From Nocardia vulneris (GTDB lineage: Bacteria; Actinomycetota; Actinomycetes; Mycobacteriales; Mycobacteriaceae): 64,000 nt of DNA. The translations under genes were made by a program, and so were the position numbers. The notes below the pieces were generated by a model that was not told the origin of the DNA, did no database searches, and was given only the letters and a program-made list of their open reading frames with translations. Location: NCBI RefSeq assembly GCF_001613425.1, contig NZ_BDCI01000050.1:89622-153621 (forward strand), written 5' to 3'. Shown here piece by piece: positions 1 through 8,209 of this stretch. The stretch's first letter is position 1. Each line of letters begins with the position of its first letter.

Positions 1-159
1 CTCGCTGCGCCGCTGGCGGAACCGACCCCCGAACCGCCCGCTTCGCCCGCCCCGCAGGCGCGGTCCGCGGAGCAGGCTCGTGATCTCATGTCCGCCATCG
101 AGAACGGGACAAGGCAGGGCCGCCGCTCCGCTATCATCCCGGACGAACAGGAAGGGTAG
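1..159 (+). CDS. C-terminal tail of a Cvn-type sensor histidine kinase (partial)
   Basis: Frame 1 is open from the window edge to a TAG stop at 157-159 and gives the last 52 residues of a protein. The tail is Pro/Ala-rich and ends in a conserved-looking segment (RDLMSAIENGTRQGRRS, then PDEQEG). The next three genes are the roadblock, DUF742 and P-loop partners of an actinobacterial conservon, so this is most probably CvnA, the membrane sensor kinase with a nitrate-sensor-like extracellular domain. The sensor and kinase domains lie outside the window, so the assignment rests on position and on the tail only. The stop is 2 bases before the next start, consistent with one operon. Confidence 0.7.
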   Translation, partial: LAAPLAEPTPEPPASPAPQARSAEQARDLMSAIENGTRQGRRSAIIPDEQEG

Positions 160-161
160 GC

Positions 162-587
162 GTGTCCGCTACTCCCACAGGTGATCTCAATTGGCTACTC
201 GACGATCTCGTCGACCGGCTGGCCGGAGTACGGCACGCGGTGGTGCTGTCCACCGATGGACTGCTGCTCGGCCGCTCCAGCGCGATGACCCGCGAGGACG
301 CCGAACATTTCGGCGCGATGTCCTCCGCGCTCTACGGTTTGGCCCGCAGCGCGGGCAACCGCTTCGACGGCGGCGGCGTGCGCCAGGCCGTCATCGAACT
401 GGACCGGGCGGTGCTGTTCGTCACCTCGGCGGGCGACAACGCCTGTCTCGCACTGCAAGCGATCGAGTCCGCGAACCTCGGCATGGTCGCCTACGAGATG
501 AACCTGACCGTACAACGGGTCGGCACCTATCTGTCCACCACGCCGAGACACGATCTCGTCGGGCAGGCAGAACCGCATCTGCCATGA
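162..587 (+). CDS. Roadblock/LC7 domain protein (CvnB)
   Basis: 141 aa, GTG start two bases after the upstream kinase stop. The residues around LLDDLVDRLAGVRHAVVLS followed by TDGLLLG are the typical start of a roadblock/LC7 fold. Family members of about 130-140 aa act in conservons as the MglB-like partner and probable GTPase-activating protein of the adjacent small GTPase-like protein. The gene overlaps the following DUF742 gene by 4 bases (ATGA), so the two are probably translationally coupled. No catalytic residues are expected in this fold. The role in signalling from the upstream kinase is inferred from family knowledge. Confidence 0.9.
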   Translation: MSATPTGDLNWLLDDLVDRLAGVRHAVVLSTDGLLLGRSSAMTREDAEHFGAMSSALYGLARSAGNRFDGGGVRQAVIELDRAVLFVTSAGDNACLALQAIESANLGMVAYEMNLTVQRVGTYLSTTPRHDLVGQAEPHLP

Positions 588-958
588 CCCAACCGCGTGA
601 GCCCTGGTTCGACGAGGCGGCCGGCCCGCTGGTCCGGCCCTACGCGCTCACGCGTGGGCGCACCACCGGAGCAGGTCCCGAGCTGGACATGCTCACGTCG
701 GTCGTCACCGACGAAGCCGCGGGCCCACTGCGCCGAACCGAACCCGAGTACGCCGATATCCTTCGGGTGTGCCGAGTTTCGCAATCGGTGGCCGAAGTCT
801 CGGCACAGTTGCGTTTACCGCTCGCGGTGACGAAGATCCTCGTCGGCGACCTGATCGGCGACGGGCAACTCATATTCCGGGCTCCCGTTCCGACGGAAGC
901 CGGGCCCGAAGACCTCAACATATTGCGAGCGGTACTGGATGGAATCCGAAAAATTTGA
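584..958 (+). CDS. DUF742 family protein (CvnC)
   Basis: 124 aa. The N-terminal half contains the LVRPYALTRGRT segment typical of DUF742, and the C-terminal half looks like a winged-helix fold (EYADILRVCRVSQSVAEVSA, then LRLPLAVTKILVGDL). DUF742 proteins are the third member of Cvn conservons and may link the sensor complex to the GTPase. The ATG overlaps the stop of the roadblock gene, and the 3' end overlaps the following P-loop gene by 20 bases. The family assignment is firm. The molecular function of DUF742 is not well defined. Confidence 0.9.
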   Translation: MTQPREPWFDEAAGPLVRPYALTRGRTTGAGPELDMLTSVVTDEAAGPLRRTEPEYADILRVCRVSQSVAEVSAQLRLPLAVTKILVGDLIGDGQLIFRAPVPTEAGPEDLNILRAVLDGIRKI

Positions 959-1538
959 CCCGAGCGGCACGCCGCACCTGGCCGCCTCGGTCAAGATCCT
1001 CGTCGCCGGCGGGTTCGGCGTCGGCAAGACGACCATGGTCTCGGCCATCAGCGAGGTCGCCCCGCTGCGCACCGAGGAACTCATCACCGAGGTCAGCACC
1101 GGCGTCGACGATCTGTCCGGGGTGGAGTCGAAGACCACCACCACGGTCGCGCTCGACTTCGGCAGGCTCACCATCGACCGGGACCTGGTGCTGTATCTGT
1201 TCGGCACGCCCGGACAGGACCGCTTCTGGTTCCTGTGGGACGAGCTGGCCCGCGGCGCGCTCGGCGCCGTCGTGCTCGCCGATACCCGGCGGTTGGGCAA
1301 TTCGTTTGCCGCCGTGGACTTCTTCGAGCGGCGGCGGCTGCCGTTCATGGTCGGCGTGAACTGTTTCGACGGGGCGCCGGTGTACACGGTCGACGAGGTG
1401 CGCGACGCGCTCGACCTCGACCCGCACACCCCCGTGCAGTTGTGCGACGCCCGCGATCGGGGATCGTGCAAGACGGTGCTGATGACGTTGGTGGAGCATC
1501 TGATCGCGCGGGTGCAGCAGCCGATCGTCACCAGCTGA
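939..1538 (+). CDS. Conservon GTP-binding protein (CvnD)
   Basis: 199 aa with a P-loop near residues 22-35 (VAGGFGVGKTT), a G3-like FGTPGQDRFWFLWDE segment and a plausible ADTRR/VNCFDG base-recognition region. This matches the small GTPase-like ATP/GTP-binding proteins that end Cvn operons. The ATG at 939 lies inside the DUF742 gene, so translation is probably coupled. CvnA-D together are thought to form a membrane-associated signalling complex resembling eukaryotic G-protein switches, with effects on development or secondary metabolism in streptomycetes. The target here is unknown. The gene is followed by a convergent gene 13 bases downstream. Confidence 0.92.
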   Translation: MESEKFDPSGTPHLAASVKILVAGGFGVGKTTMVSAISEVAPLRTEELITEVSTGVDDLSGVESKTTTTVALDFGRLTIDRDLVLYLFGTPGQDRFWFLWDELARGALGAVVLADTRRLGNSFAAVDFFERRRLPFMVGVNCFDGAPVYTVDEVRDALDLDPHTPVQLCDARDRGSCKTVLMTLVEHLIARVQQPIVTS

Positions 1539-1551
1539 GCCACCGCGCGAT

Positions 1552-2391
1552 TCAGAGAGCCAGCGCCGCCGCGGCGGCGGCGAGGGTCTGCGCGCGGTAG
1601 CCGCCGCCGAACAGCACCACGTGGATCAGCAAGTGGTGCAACTGATGCAGTGGGATACGTGCGCGCCAGCCCGCGGCCAGCGGATGGAACTCGTGGTAGG
1701 CCGCGCGGATTCGGTCCAGGTGCGGGGCGCCGAACAGGGCGAGCACGGCCAGATCGGTTTCCCGGTGCCCGCCGTGCGCGGCCGGATCGATGAGCACGGC
1801 CCGCTCGGCGGTCCAGATCAGGTTGCCCGACCAGAGATCACCGTGGATGCGCGCGGGCGGCTCCGGCGGGCCCGCCAGCAGGTCGATACGGTCGATCACG
1901 CGCTCCAGCAAGCGAATTCCGTCGGAGCCGAGATGCGGTGCGGCACCGGGCAGGTAAGGGGCAAGACGATATTCGGCGTACCAACTCCCCCACGGGCCGG
2001 GGGAAGCGGTGTTGTCCAAGGGCAGTTCGGCGATCCACCCGGGCCAGGGCGCGCCAAAGGCCTGCGGTGAATTCGCGTGCACCGCAGCCAGTTCACGGCC
2101 CAGACGTTCCGCGGTCATGGCCGTTGCGCCGACATCGTCCAACCAAGGCAGGGCGATGAGATGTTCGTCGACGGCCAGCACGTCGGAAACCAGGGCATCG
2201 GTGGTGAGCCAGCGCAGACCGTTCGCCTCGGCGGCGAAGACCGTGGTCGGTTCGGCGGACGCCTTCACGAAAACGCTACGGTCGTCGGCCAAGTCGGCGC
2301 GGTGCAGGGTCCACGCGTGACTCGCCCCGAGATCGGTCACGGTGCGGACCGGGGTATCCAGCAGAGCGCCGAGGTGCTGGGCGAGGTTCAT
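1552..2391 (-). CDS. Fructosamine kinase / APH-like phosphotransferase
   Basis: 279 aa. The ATG at 2391 is chosen because it overlaps the stop of the upstream XRE gene (ATGA). The C-terminal half has the kinase catalytic loop RIHGDLWSGNLIW followed by the metal-binding VLIDPAAHGGHRETDLA, the pattern of fructosamine-3-kinase and related aminoglycoside-phosphotransferase-like proteins. Family members phosphorylate ketoamine sugars on proteins or small molecules so that glycation adducts break down. The substrate cannot be told from sequence. The coupling to an XRE regulator suggests the two are co-transcribed. Confidence 0.85.
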   Translation of the reverse strand: MNLAQHLGALLDTPVRTVTDLGASHAWTLHRADLADDRSVFVKASAEPTTVFAAEANGLRWLTTDALVSDVLAVDEHLIALPWLDDVGATAMTAERLGRELAAVHANSPQAFGAPWPGWIAELPLDNTASPGPWGSWYAEYRLAPYLPGAAPHLGSDGIRLLERVIDRIDLLAGPPEPPARIHGDLWSGNLIWTAERAVLIDPAAHGGHRETDLAVLALFGAPHLDRIRAAYHEFHPLAAGWRARIPLHQLHHLLIHVVLFGGGYRAQTLAAAAAALAL

Positions 2392-3158
2392 GCGGTGAGC
2401 CGCTTGCGTGTCTGCTCGTCGGCCGGGAAGAAGGATTCGATGGCGAGTTCGGCGACGGTGACGTTCATCGGCGTGCCGAACACGGTGGTGACGCTCAGGA
2501 AGGACAGCTCCGCGCCCTCGTGCCGTAACCGCAACGGGACCACGGACTGATCGGGTTCGGGCAGCATCGGATCGATCTCGCCGCCGGGGTACGCGCGCAA
2601 CTCCTCGAACAGTTCGGCCAGCTGCGGCGAACCGGTGACCTCGACCTGCCGGGCCAGCCGCGCGAACAGATGACCGCGCCATTGCGCCAGATTGACGATG
2701 CGGCTCGCCAGCCCGTCCGGGTGCAGGCTCAGACGCAGCGCGTTCACCGGCGGTCGCAGCAGGGCCGGGTCGATGCCGGTGAGCAGCAGCGCCACCCCGG
2801 AATTCGCGTCGATCATGGTCCAGTTCTGGTCGATCGCCAGCGCCGGATACGGCTCGTGACCGATCAGGATCTGCTCCATCGCACCGCGGATCGCGTCCAT
2901 CGCGGGCGTGTCCAGCGCCGGTTCCGCATAGGCGGGCGCATACCCGGCCGCGAGCAGCAGCCGGTTGCGCTCACGCAACGGTATCTCCAGGTGCTCGCTC
3001 AAATGCACCAGCATCGTCCGGCTCGGCGTCGCCCGCCCCGTCTCGATGAAGCTGAGATGCCGCGCCGAGGTCTCCGCCCGCCCCGCCAGCTCCAACTGAC
3101 TCAGCCGCCGCTCCAGCCGCCAATGCCGTAACAAATCCCCCGCCGTCCGCCCAGTCAC
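2388..3158 (-). CDS. XRE family regulator with MmyB-like ligand-binding domain
   Basis: 256 aa, GTG start. Residues ~5-60 form a helix-turn-helix of the XRE type (LRHWRLERRLSQLELAGRAE, then ISFIETGRATPS-like residues). Residues ~100-240 match the MmyB/PAS-like ligand-binding domain of actinobacterial regulators, including the IDQNWTMIDANSGV and ALRLSLHPDGLASRIVNL segments. These proteins usually control an adjacent oxidoreductase or their own operon and bind a small hydrophobic ligand. A perfect 9-bp inverted repeat 33 bp upstream of the start (3191-3211) is a good autoregulatory operator candidate. The gene is co-directional with the fructosamine-kinase-like gene and overlaps it. Confidence 0.9.
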   Translation of the reverse strand: MTGRTAGDLLRHWRLERRLSQLELAGRAETSARHLSFIETGRATPSRTMLVHLSEHLEIPLRERNRLLLAAGYAPAYAEPALDTPAMDAIRGAMEQILIGHEPYPALAIDQNWTMIDANSGVALLLTGIDPALLRPPVNALRLSLHPDGLASRIVNLAQWRGHLFARLARQVEVTGSPQLAELFEELRAYPGGEIDPMLPEPDQSVVPLRLRHEGAELSFLSVTTVFGTPMNVTVAELAIESFFPADEQTRKRLTA

Positions 3159-3190
3159 CCCCCGATCCTACGAACACCCCCACCCCCAAA

Positions 3191-3211
3191 CCATTACCTC
3201 CCAGGTAATGG
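3191..3211. promoter_or_regulatory. Inverted repeat, probable operator of the XRE/MmyB regulator
   Basis: Perfect inverted repeat with half-sites CCATTACCT (3191-3199) and AGGTAATGG (3203-3211) separated by CCC. It lies 33 bp upstream of the GTG of the XRE regulator, where a repressor would block transcription. Regulator binding is inferred from position. The half-site plus flank CCAGGTAATGG recurs in a second inverted repeat at 63474-63534. Confidence 0.6.
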
Positions 3212-3240
3212 CCCCGTCGCGCGCACCCTTCCGATCAAAC

Positions 3241-3308
3241 GCACGCGTTCTGTGCTCCCGCACCCGCTGTGCCAGGCCACAGCGGGTGCGGGAACACGGA
3301 ACGCGTGC
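3241..3308. terminator. Long near-perfect hairpin downstream of the DUF218 gene
   Basis: The left arm at 3241-3271 and right arm at 3278-3308 pair over 31 bp with only two mismatches (both G-T wobbles in the transcript), around a 6-base loop (CCAGGC). It starts 20 bases after the stop of the DUF218 gene on the minus strand. No T-tract follows on either strand, so it would be an actinobacterial-type terminator without U-tract, or a structured 3' end. The stem is much longer than a usual terminator. Confidence 0.6.
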
Positions 3309-3327
3309 GGCAACTGACGTGGCGGGC

Positions 3328-3996
3328 TCACGCACCCCTGGCTCGCAACAGACGCACCGCCGGTTCCGGCACCTGCTCGGCGGCGACGGCCGCGGTGACC
3401 TTCACCCCGGCGGCGGCGAAATCTGTGGCGGCTCGGTCTATGTGGTCGGCGGAGGTGACGATCACGGCGGTGGTGGCGCCGATGTCGCGCATGAGGCGGG
3501 CGGAGTGGGTGGCGTTTTCGACGGTCGAGCGGGCCAGGGGCTCGCGGTGGATGCGGTCGGGGGCGATACCGTGCGCGATGAGCCACTGCGCCATCGCGTC
3601 CGCCTCGGTGACGCCGTTGTGCGGGTTGCCGCCGGTCACGATGACCGGCGCGGCGGGGGCGAGCACCGCCTCGAGCCAGCCCGCACGCAGGCGGTCGACC
3701 AGGGTCGGGCGCATGGTGCCGTCGGGCAGCAGACCGTAGCCGAGAACCACGATCGCGGTGCCGGGCGCGTAGCGCGGCGGCGGAGGCGAAACCACCAGCG
3801 GTGCACGGTTTTCCAGTGCCGCGAGCACCGCGCCGACCAGTTCGGCGAGTGGCGCGGGCAACGCCTGCACCGCGTCCACCGGCCGGATCGGTTCCGCGTG
3901 CGCGGGACACTGCGCGACCGCGACGGCGAGCCCCGCCAGCAGTCCCGTGGCCGGATATAAGATTCGCCGGAGCAGAGCGGAATTCTTGTTGCGCAT
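3328..3996 (-). CDS. DUF218 (YdcF/SanA/ElyC-like) envelope protein
   Basis: 222 aa. The N-terminus has a basic start and hydrophobic stretch (about residues 8-27) ending near AHAEP, so the protein is probably secreted or membrane-anchored. Residues ~75-220 carry DUF218 features: AIVVLGYGLLPDG, the TGGNPHNGVTEADAM motif with conserved Gly/Asn/Glu, the STVENATHSARLM helix and VTSADHIDRA. DUF218 proteins are linked to cell-envelope or vancomycin-permeability phenotypes, but the reaction is not established. GGAGATATT just before the ATG is a reasonable ribosome-binding site. A long hairpin follows the gene. About 209 bp upstream are non-coding. Confidence 0.85.
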   Translation of the reverse strand: MRNKNSALLRRILYPATGLLAGLAVAVAQCPAHAEPIRPVDAVQALPAPLAELVGAVLAALENRAPLVVSPPPPRYAPGTAIVVLGYGLLPDGTMRPTLVDRLRAGWLEAVLAPAAPVIVTGGNPHNGVTEADAMAQWLIAHGIAPDRIHREPLARSTVENATHSARLMRDIGATTAVIVTSADHIDRAATDFAAAGVKVTAAVAAEQVPEPAVRLLRARGA

Positions 3997-4205
3997 AATA
4001 TCTCCGCGGCATCATGTGCGAGACGACAATGGCCTCGGCACAAAGGGAAGAATACGCAACAAGATTCGCCCGATTACCGGCGAAAAGCACTGATTCCGTT
4101 CCGTTCCTGGATAATTCACCGTCGTCGGCCACACCCTGCTGTGATGCCACTCCTCGGGCTGTGACCTCGGTATATATTCGCGCGGCTGTTACTCGAGACC
4201 GATCA

Positions 4206-5408
4206 CTATTGCGGGCCGTCCGATGGGACAAATCCCAATCGCGCCACCAATGCCGAACGCAGATACCACAATCCACCGGCCCGGGCCGGGTCGAAGCCGG
4301 TGAGTTCCCCGATACGCCGCAGTCGATAGTCGACGGTATTCGGATGCACGCCGAGTTGTTCGGCGGTGCGCTGCCTGCTCAGATCGCTGTCGATGTAGAG
4401 CTGCAAGGTTTCGCGCAGATCCGGGTGTTCGTCCAGCGGCGCGAGATGGTGGCCGAGCACGTCGCGGCCGATCCCCGGACGACTCAACTGATGCTGCAAC
4501 GCCAGTTCGGCGAAGCGGTGCAGGCCGGGCCCGCGACCCAATCGCTGTGCGGTATCGAGCAATTCGTGCGCCTGCCGGGCCGCCGCGGGCACCCCTTCGG
4601 GACGGGCGAGCACGACGGTGGCGGTGATCGGCACGCACGCCGCCGCGGCCAGCGCCTGCACCAGATCGTCGAGTTCGGCGTCGGCGCGCACAGTACCGGG
4701 CACGAGTATCGTGCCCCCGTCGACCGAGAGCAGCGACAGCGCCTGACCGCCGAGTTCGGTCGCGAGCGCGGATTGCAGGCGGCGCAGCTTACGCCGGGCG
4801 ACCACCTGCCGGTCCAGCCCGGGCCGTCCTTCGTCGGGGTGCGCGGGCAGCGCGATGGCGAGCACGAAATACTCTGCGGCGAAGGACAACTCGCCGCCTC
4901 CCAGCTGCCCGCCGAGCAGCGCCGAGGTCAGGTTGTGGGTCTCGGTTTGATGTTCGGCCGCGTCCGCCTTGTGTTCCCGGACGTAGGCCTTGCTCACCTC
5001 GACGGTGACCAGTTTGGACAGCTCGACCACCCGGGCGATGCCGGTGACCACGCCGAGCGCGTCCGCGGGGCCCGGCCGGGCGATCAGGTCCAGGCCGAGC
5101 TTGCATCCTTCGTTGACCGCGTGCAGCACCGTGTCGATGGGGATGCCCGCGCGGGCGCACTCGCCCGCCGCGGATTCCAGCCGGTCGGTGACGGTGGGCA
5201 CCGGATGCCCGTTCAACCGCTGGATCAACCACTCCAGGCAGATCCGCACCACGGTCTTGACCTCGCCGCGCCGCACGGTCTCCGCCATCGGGCCGACCGC
5301 CAGATGAGTGATGACGGTTCGCGTCAGCACGTCGAGATCGCGGGCGGACGACGAGATCTGGCGGCGTAGCACACCACATTCGGGGCGATCGAGACTGTCG
5401 ATGGTCAC
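4206..5408 (-). CDS. PucR/CdaR-type helix-turn-helix regulator
   Basis: 400 aa from a GTG at 5408, preceded by AGGAGG six bases upstream. An in-frame start 24 codons earlier has no such site. The N-terminal ~160 residues resemble the RsbT-co-antagonist-like N-terminal domain found in actinobacterial PucR regulators. The middle has a GGDEF-like/CdaR region. The C-terminus carries the PucR C-terminal helix-turn-helix (DSDLSRQRTAEQLGVHPNTV, then DYRLRRIGELTGFDP). Proteins of this family sense small metabolites and activate catabolic or redox genes. No target is obvious. The 264-bp gap upstream towards the TetR gene is likely to hold its promoter. Confidence 0.85.
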   Translation of the reverse strand: MTIDSLDRPECGVLRRQISSSARDLDVLTRTVITHLAVGPMAETVRRGEVKTVVRICLEWLIQRLNGHPVPTVTDRLESAAGECARAGIPIDTVLHAVNEGCKLGLDLIARPGPADALGVVTGIARVVELSKLVTVEVSKAYVREHKADAAEHQTETHNLTSALLGGQLGGGELSFAAEYFVLAIALPAHPDEGRPGLDRQVVARRKLRRLQSALATELGGQALSLLSVDGGTILVPGTVRADAELDDLVQALAAAACVPITATVVLARPEGVPAAARQAHELLDTAQRLGRGPGLHRFAELALQHQLSRPGIGRDVLGHHLAPLDEHPDLRETLQLYIDSDLSRQRTAEQLGVHPNTVDYRLRRIGELTGFDPARAGGLWYLRSALVARLGFVPSDGPQ

Positions 5409-5672
5409 CGGTGGCCTCCTGGTCTCCCTACTCCGCAGTCGCTGCGGCGTTGGCGGCAAGTAACCGAGGACTTCTGCCACGCCGAGAACTTCGTCGTTAC
5501 CGGGGTTTTTGTTCTTGGCAGCAACGGTAAACCGAGCGCCCGCTCACCTTCTACTCCTCTTTAACCGGGCGGTGTCGAGCCCGCCGACCGCCGCTCACCA
5601 GGCAAAATGCCAGACCGGGGCACGCGGTCCGGGGTATCGCGCCGTACCGCAGATAGCGAGGTGCTCACTTTT

Positions 5673-6302
5673 TCAGGCCTGGACCCGCTTGATCTCGGTA
5701 TCCATCCAGGCGGCCATCATCCTGGCCGTCATCCGGACCGCCTCGGCCCGCTCGGCGCTGTCCACCTCGAGCGCCGAGGCGCGCAGTACCGCGGCGAAAC
5801 CGGTGTTGATCAGCACGAAGGTCATCACGTCGTACTCGTGGTCGTCGCCGGGGCCGAGCACCTGGATGACCATCACCTTCACCAGCAGTCGCAGCCGCGG
5901 TTCGAACTCGGGGATGCCGCTGTTGTAGAACTGCACCCCGGCCACCAGCGCCCGCACCAGCAGTGCGTTCTCCACCAGTTCGTCGGTGATCACCTCCAGG
6001 ATCTCGGTGATCACCTCCAGGCTGGGCTTCTCGCCGAGCCCGAACACCCGCTGGGAGAAGCGCCGCTCGATGTTCTCGAGCAGGCGCCGCAGCAGTTCCT
6101 CGACCATGACCGAGCGATCGGTGAAGTACCGGTACACCGTGCCGATGCTGACCCCGGCCTCGGCCGCGATCCGGTTGGTCGAGGTGTTGGCGATCCCGCG
6201 TTCGCCGAACAGCCGGGCGGCGGTATCGAGGATGTGCTCGCGCGTCGCCCGGGCGCGTTCCTGGGTAGGACGCCTGCGCTCCCCCACGGCTTTCGACGGC
6301 AT
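5673..6302 (-). CDS. TetR family regulator
   Basis: 209 aa. The ATG at 6302 is preferred over one nine codons upstream because AGGAG lies seven bases before it. Residues ~12-60 form the TetR DNA-binding domain (TREHILDTAARLFGERG, then NRIAAEAGVSIGTVYRYF). The C-terminal domain is the variable ligand-binding part and is not assigned to a subfamily. It is divergent from the AarF/ABC1 kinase with 121 bp between the starts, so that kinase is the most likely target. It does not look like an ArpA-type butyrolactone receptor. Confidence 0.88.
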   Translation of the reverse strand: MPSKAVGERRRPTQERARATREHILDTAARLFGERGIANTSTNRIAAEAGVSIGTVYRYFTDRSVMVEELLRRLLENIERRFSQRVFGLGEKPSLEVITEILEVITDELVENALLVRALVAGVQFYNSGIPEFEPRLRLLVKVMVIQVLGPGDDHEYDVMTFVLINTGFAAVLRASALEVDSAERAEAVRMTARMMAAWMDTEIKRVQA

Positions 6303-6423
6303 CGGGTACTCCTGCCTGCTGTCGTGCAAAAAATGAGCTTCGCTCAGTTTAGACCCGGGCGGAAGTATGCGAGAGTGGGTGCCACCGCGTCACGCGGCAT
6401 GTTGGGCCAACGGAGGTACGACA

Positions 6424-7785
6424 GTGGGCGATCGGGTGCCGAAGGGCCGTCTCGCGCGCGGCAGCAAGCTCGGCCGCCTGGCCGCGGGCCAGGCCCTGCG
6501 GGGGGTCGGCACCCGGTTGTCCATGGTCGGGAAGCCTGAAGCGGCCCGCCAGGTCCTCGCCGAACGATCGACACTGCAAGCGGCGCAACAGCTCGTCACC
6601 GTGCTCGGCGGCCTGAAAGGCGCGGCAATGAAGCTCGGGCAGATGCTCTCGGTGCTCGACGTCGATCTGCTGCCGGAATCGCATCGGGAGATGTTCCGGG
6701 TCAAGCTCGCCGAATTGCGCGATCAAGCTCCCGCCGTAGCGTTTCCGACCATGCGCGCGGTGATCGAGGACGATCTCGGGCCGCTGGCACGGGTTTTCGC
6801 CGACTTCGACGAAACGGCGATCGCCGCGGCCTCGATCGGCCAGGTGTACCGGGCTCGACTGCACGACGGACGCCAAGTCGCGGTCAAGGTCAAATATCCG
6901 GGGGTGGACGCCGCCGTCGAGGCGGACATGCGTAATCTGGCGATGTTCAGCAAGCTGTGGAAGTCCATGCTGCCCAGCGCCGCCGACGCCGAGGTGCTCG
7001 ACGAGATCGCACGCAATATCGGCAGCGAACTCGACTATCTACGCGAGGCGCGGACCCAGCATCGGGTGGCCGCGCACTACCGCGGACACCCGTTCGTCAC
7101 GGTGCCCGACAGCGTCGAAGAGTTCTGCGGTCCACAGGTTTTGGTGACCGAGTACCTCGAAGGGCAGCCCTACCAAGAGATTCGGCGGCTGCCGGCCGCG
7201 GATCGGGACCGGATCGGCGAGCTGATCTACCGCTTCTACGTCGGATCCCTGTTCACCGATCTCGAATTCTGCGGCGACCCGCATCCCGGCAATATCCTGC
7301 TCGCGGCCGACGGCAGGGTCGGTTTCGTGGATTTCGGCCTCTACCACCGGATGGATCCGGAGCACGTCGAGGTGGAACGCGCCTGTTTGCAGGCGGCGGG
7401 CGAATGTCGCGCCGATGATCTGTTCGCGATGTGGGTCGCGCGCGGCATCATCGATCCCGACTCCGGTGTCGACGCCGAGGAGGTGCTCGATTACGTGTGG
7501 GCCGCCGCGGGGTGGCACCTGGTGGACGAGGAGATCACCATCACCCCCGAACTCGCCACGGGCGCTTTGATACTCGCCGTGGACCCCAGGGCCGCCGAGT
7601 TCCGCGGCATGCGCAAACAGCGCCTGCCCGCCGAGCACGTCTTCTCCCGCCGCGCCGATCTGTTCACCTTCGCCGCGCTGGGACAGCTGGAGACCACCAA
7701 CAATTGGCACCGGATCGCTCGGGAGTGGCTCTACGACGAGCCGCCGGTCACCGAGATCGGACGGGTCACTCGGCAGTTCCGCTGA
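6424..7785 (+). CDS. ABC1/AarF (UbiB-like) atypical kinase
   Basis: 453 aa from a GTG at 6424 with GGAGG eight bases upstream. An in-frame ATG at 6367 is less well supported. Family hallmarks are present: the KGAAMKLGQMLS motif (KxGQ), the Ala-rich loop AAASIGQVYRARLHDGRQVA ahead of the ATP-binding VKVKYPG, and the catalytic GDPHPGNILL followed by VGFVDFG. UbiB/COQ8 proteins are membrane-associated ATPases involved in quinone or lipid handling. No ubiquinone genes are nearby, and in actinomycetes menaquinone is the usual quinone, so the client is unknown. The stop is one base from the convergent carrier-protein gene, which opens the biosynthetic cluster. Confidence 0.92.
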   Translation: MGDRVPKGRLARGSKLGRLAAGQALRGVGTRLSMVGKPEAARQVLAERSTLQAAQQLVTVLGGLKGAAMKLGQMLSVLDVDLLPESHREMFRVKLAELRDQAPAVAFPTMRAVIEDDLGPLARVFADFDETAIAAASIGQVYRARLHDGRQVAVKVKYPGVDAAVEADMRNLAMFSKLWKSMLPSAADAEVLDEIARNIGSELDYLREARTQHRVAAHYRGHPFVTVPDSVEEFCGPQVLVTEYLEGQPYQEIRRLPAADRDRIGELIYRFYVGSLFTDLEFCGDPHPGNILLAADGRVGFVDFGLYHRMDPEHVEVERACLQAAGECRADDLFAMWVARGIIDPDSGVDAEEVLDYVWAAAGWHLVDEEITITPELATGALILAVDPRAAEFRGMRKQRLPAEHVFSRRADLFTFAALGQLETTNNWHRIAREWLYDEPPVTEIGRVTRQFR

Positions 7786-7786
7786 C

Positions 7787-8047
7787 CTATTCGGCCGATC
7801 CCGCGGCCGGGCGCAGCGCCGCGTCGATGAGTTCGACCATATCGGCGATCGTCCAGCAGGAGAGCAGCTCTCGCTCGGTCAGCCGGACGCCGAGGCGTTC
7901 TTCGATGGCGACGAGACCGATCGCGACCGCGACCGAGTCGAAGCCGAGATCGCCGACCGCGATATTCGTGGGCTCGTCCTGCGGCACCACCATCCCGAGG
8001 TCGGTCTCGACGATGTCGAGCAGCACGTGCAGGGTGGACTCGGACAC
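7787..8047 (-). CDS. Acyl carrier protein (stand-alone)
   Basis: 86 aa, the usual ACP length. The phosphopantetheine attachment motif GFDSVA places the modified Ser at residue 38, and helix II is followed by a normal AIEERLGVRL segment. It is divergent from the first flavin monooxygenase (162 bp between starts). As the only ordinary-sized ACP in the cluster it may carry the growing chain or a tailoring substrate. The cluster has a second, longer carrier protein at 18050. Modification by the cluster phosphopantetheinyl transferase (24473) is inferred. Confidence 0.92.
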   Translation of the reverse strand: MSESTLHVLLDIVETDLGMVVPQDEPTNIAVGDLGFDSVAVAIGLVAIEERLGVRLTERELLSCWTIADMVELIDAALRPAAGSAE

Positions 8048-8209
8048 AGCTCCACGTTATCCAGCGGCCGGGCGGCGGTCGTGGATCGAATGATCCGGCC
8101 GCGCTCAACGAACGGCCCGGTGCGGTGCGGAGATCAACTGTCGGACGATGATCCGGCCCCCGCCGCGGAAATAGACTCGGAGCGTGCACAAGGCACGTAA
8201 GGACCGGCC

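Noticed and set aside
5673..6302. TetR protein as the receptor for a signal made by the AfsA-like protein
   Set aside because: It sits divergent from the AarF kinase, 5 kb from the AfsA-like gene, and its N-terminal region does not have the features of ArpA-type receptors. The local target is more likely.
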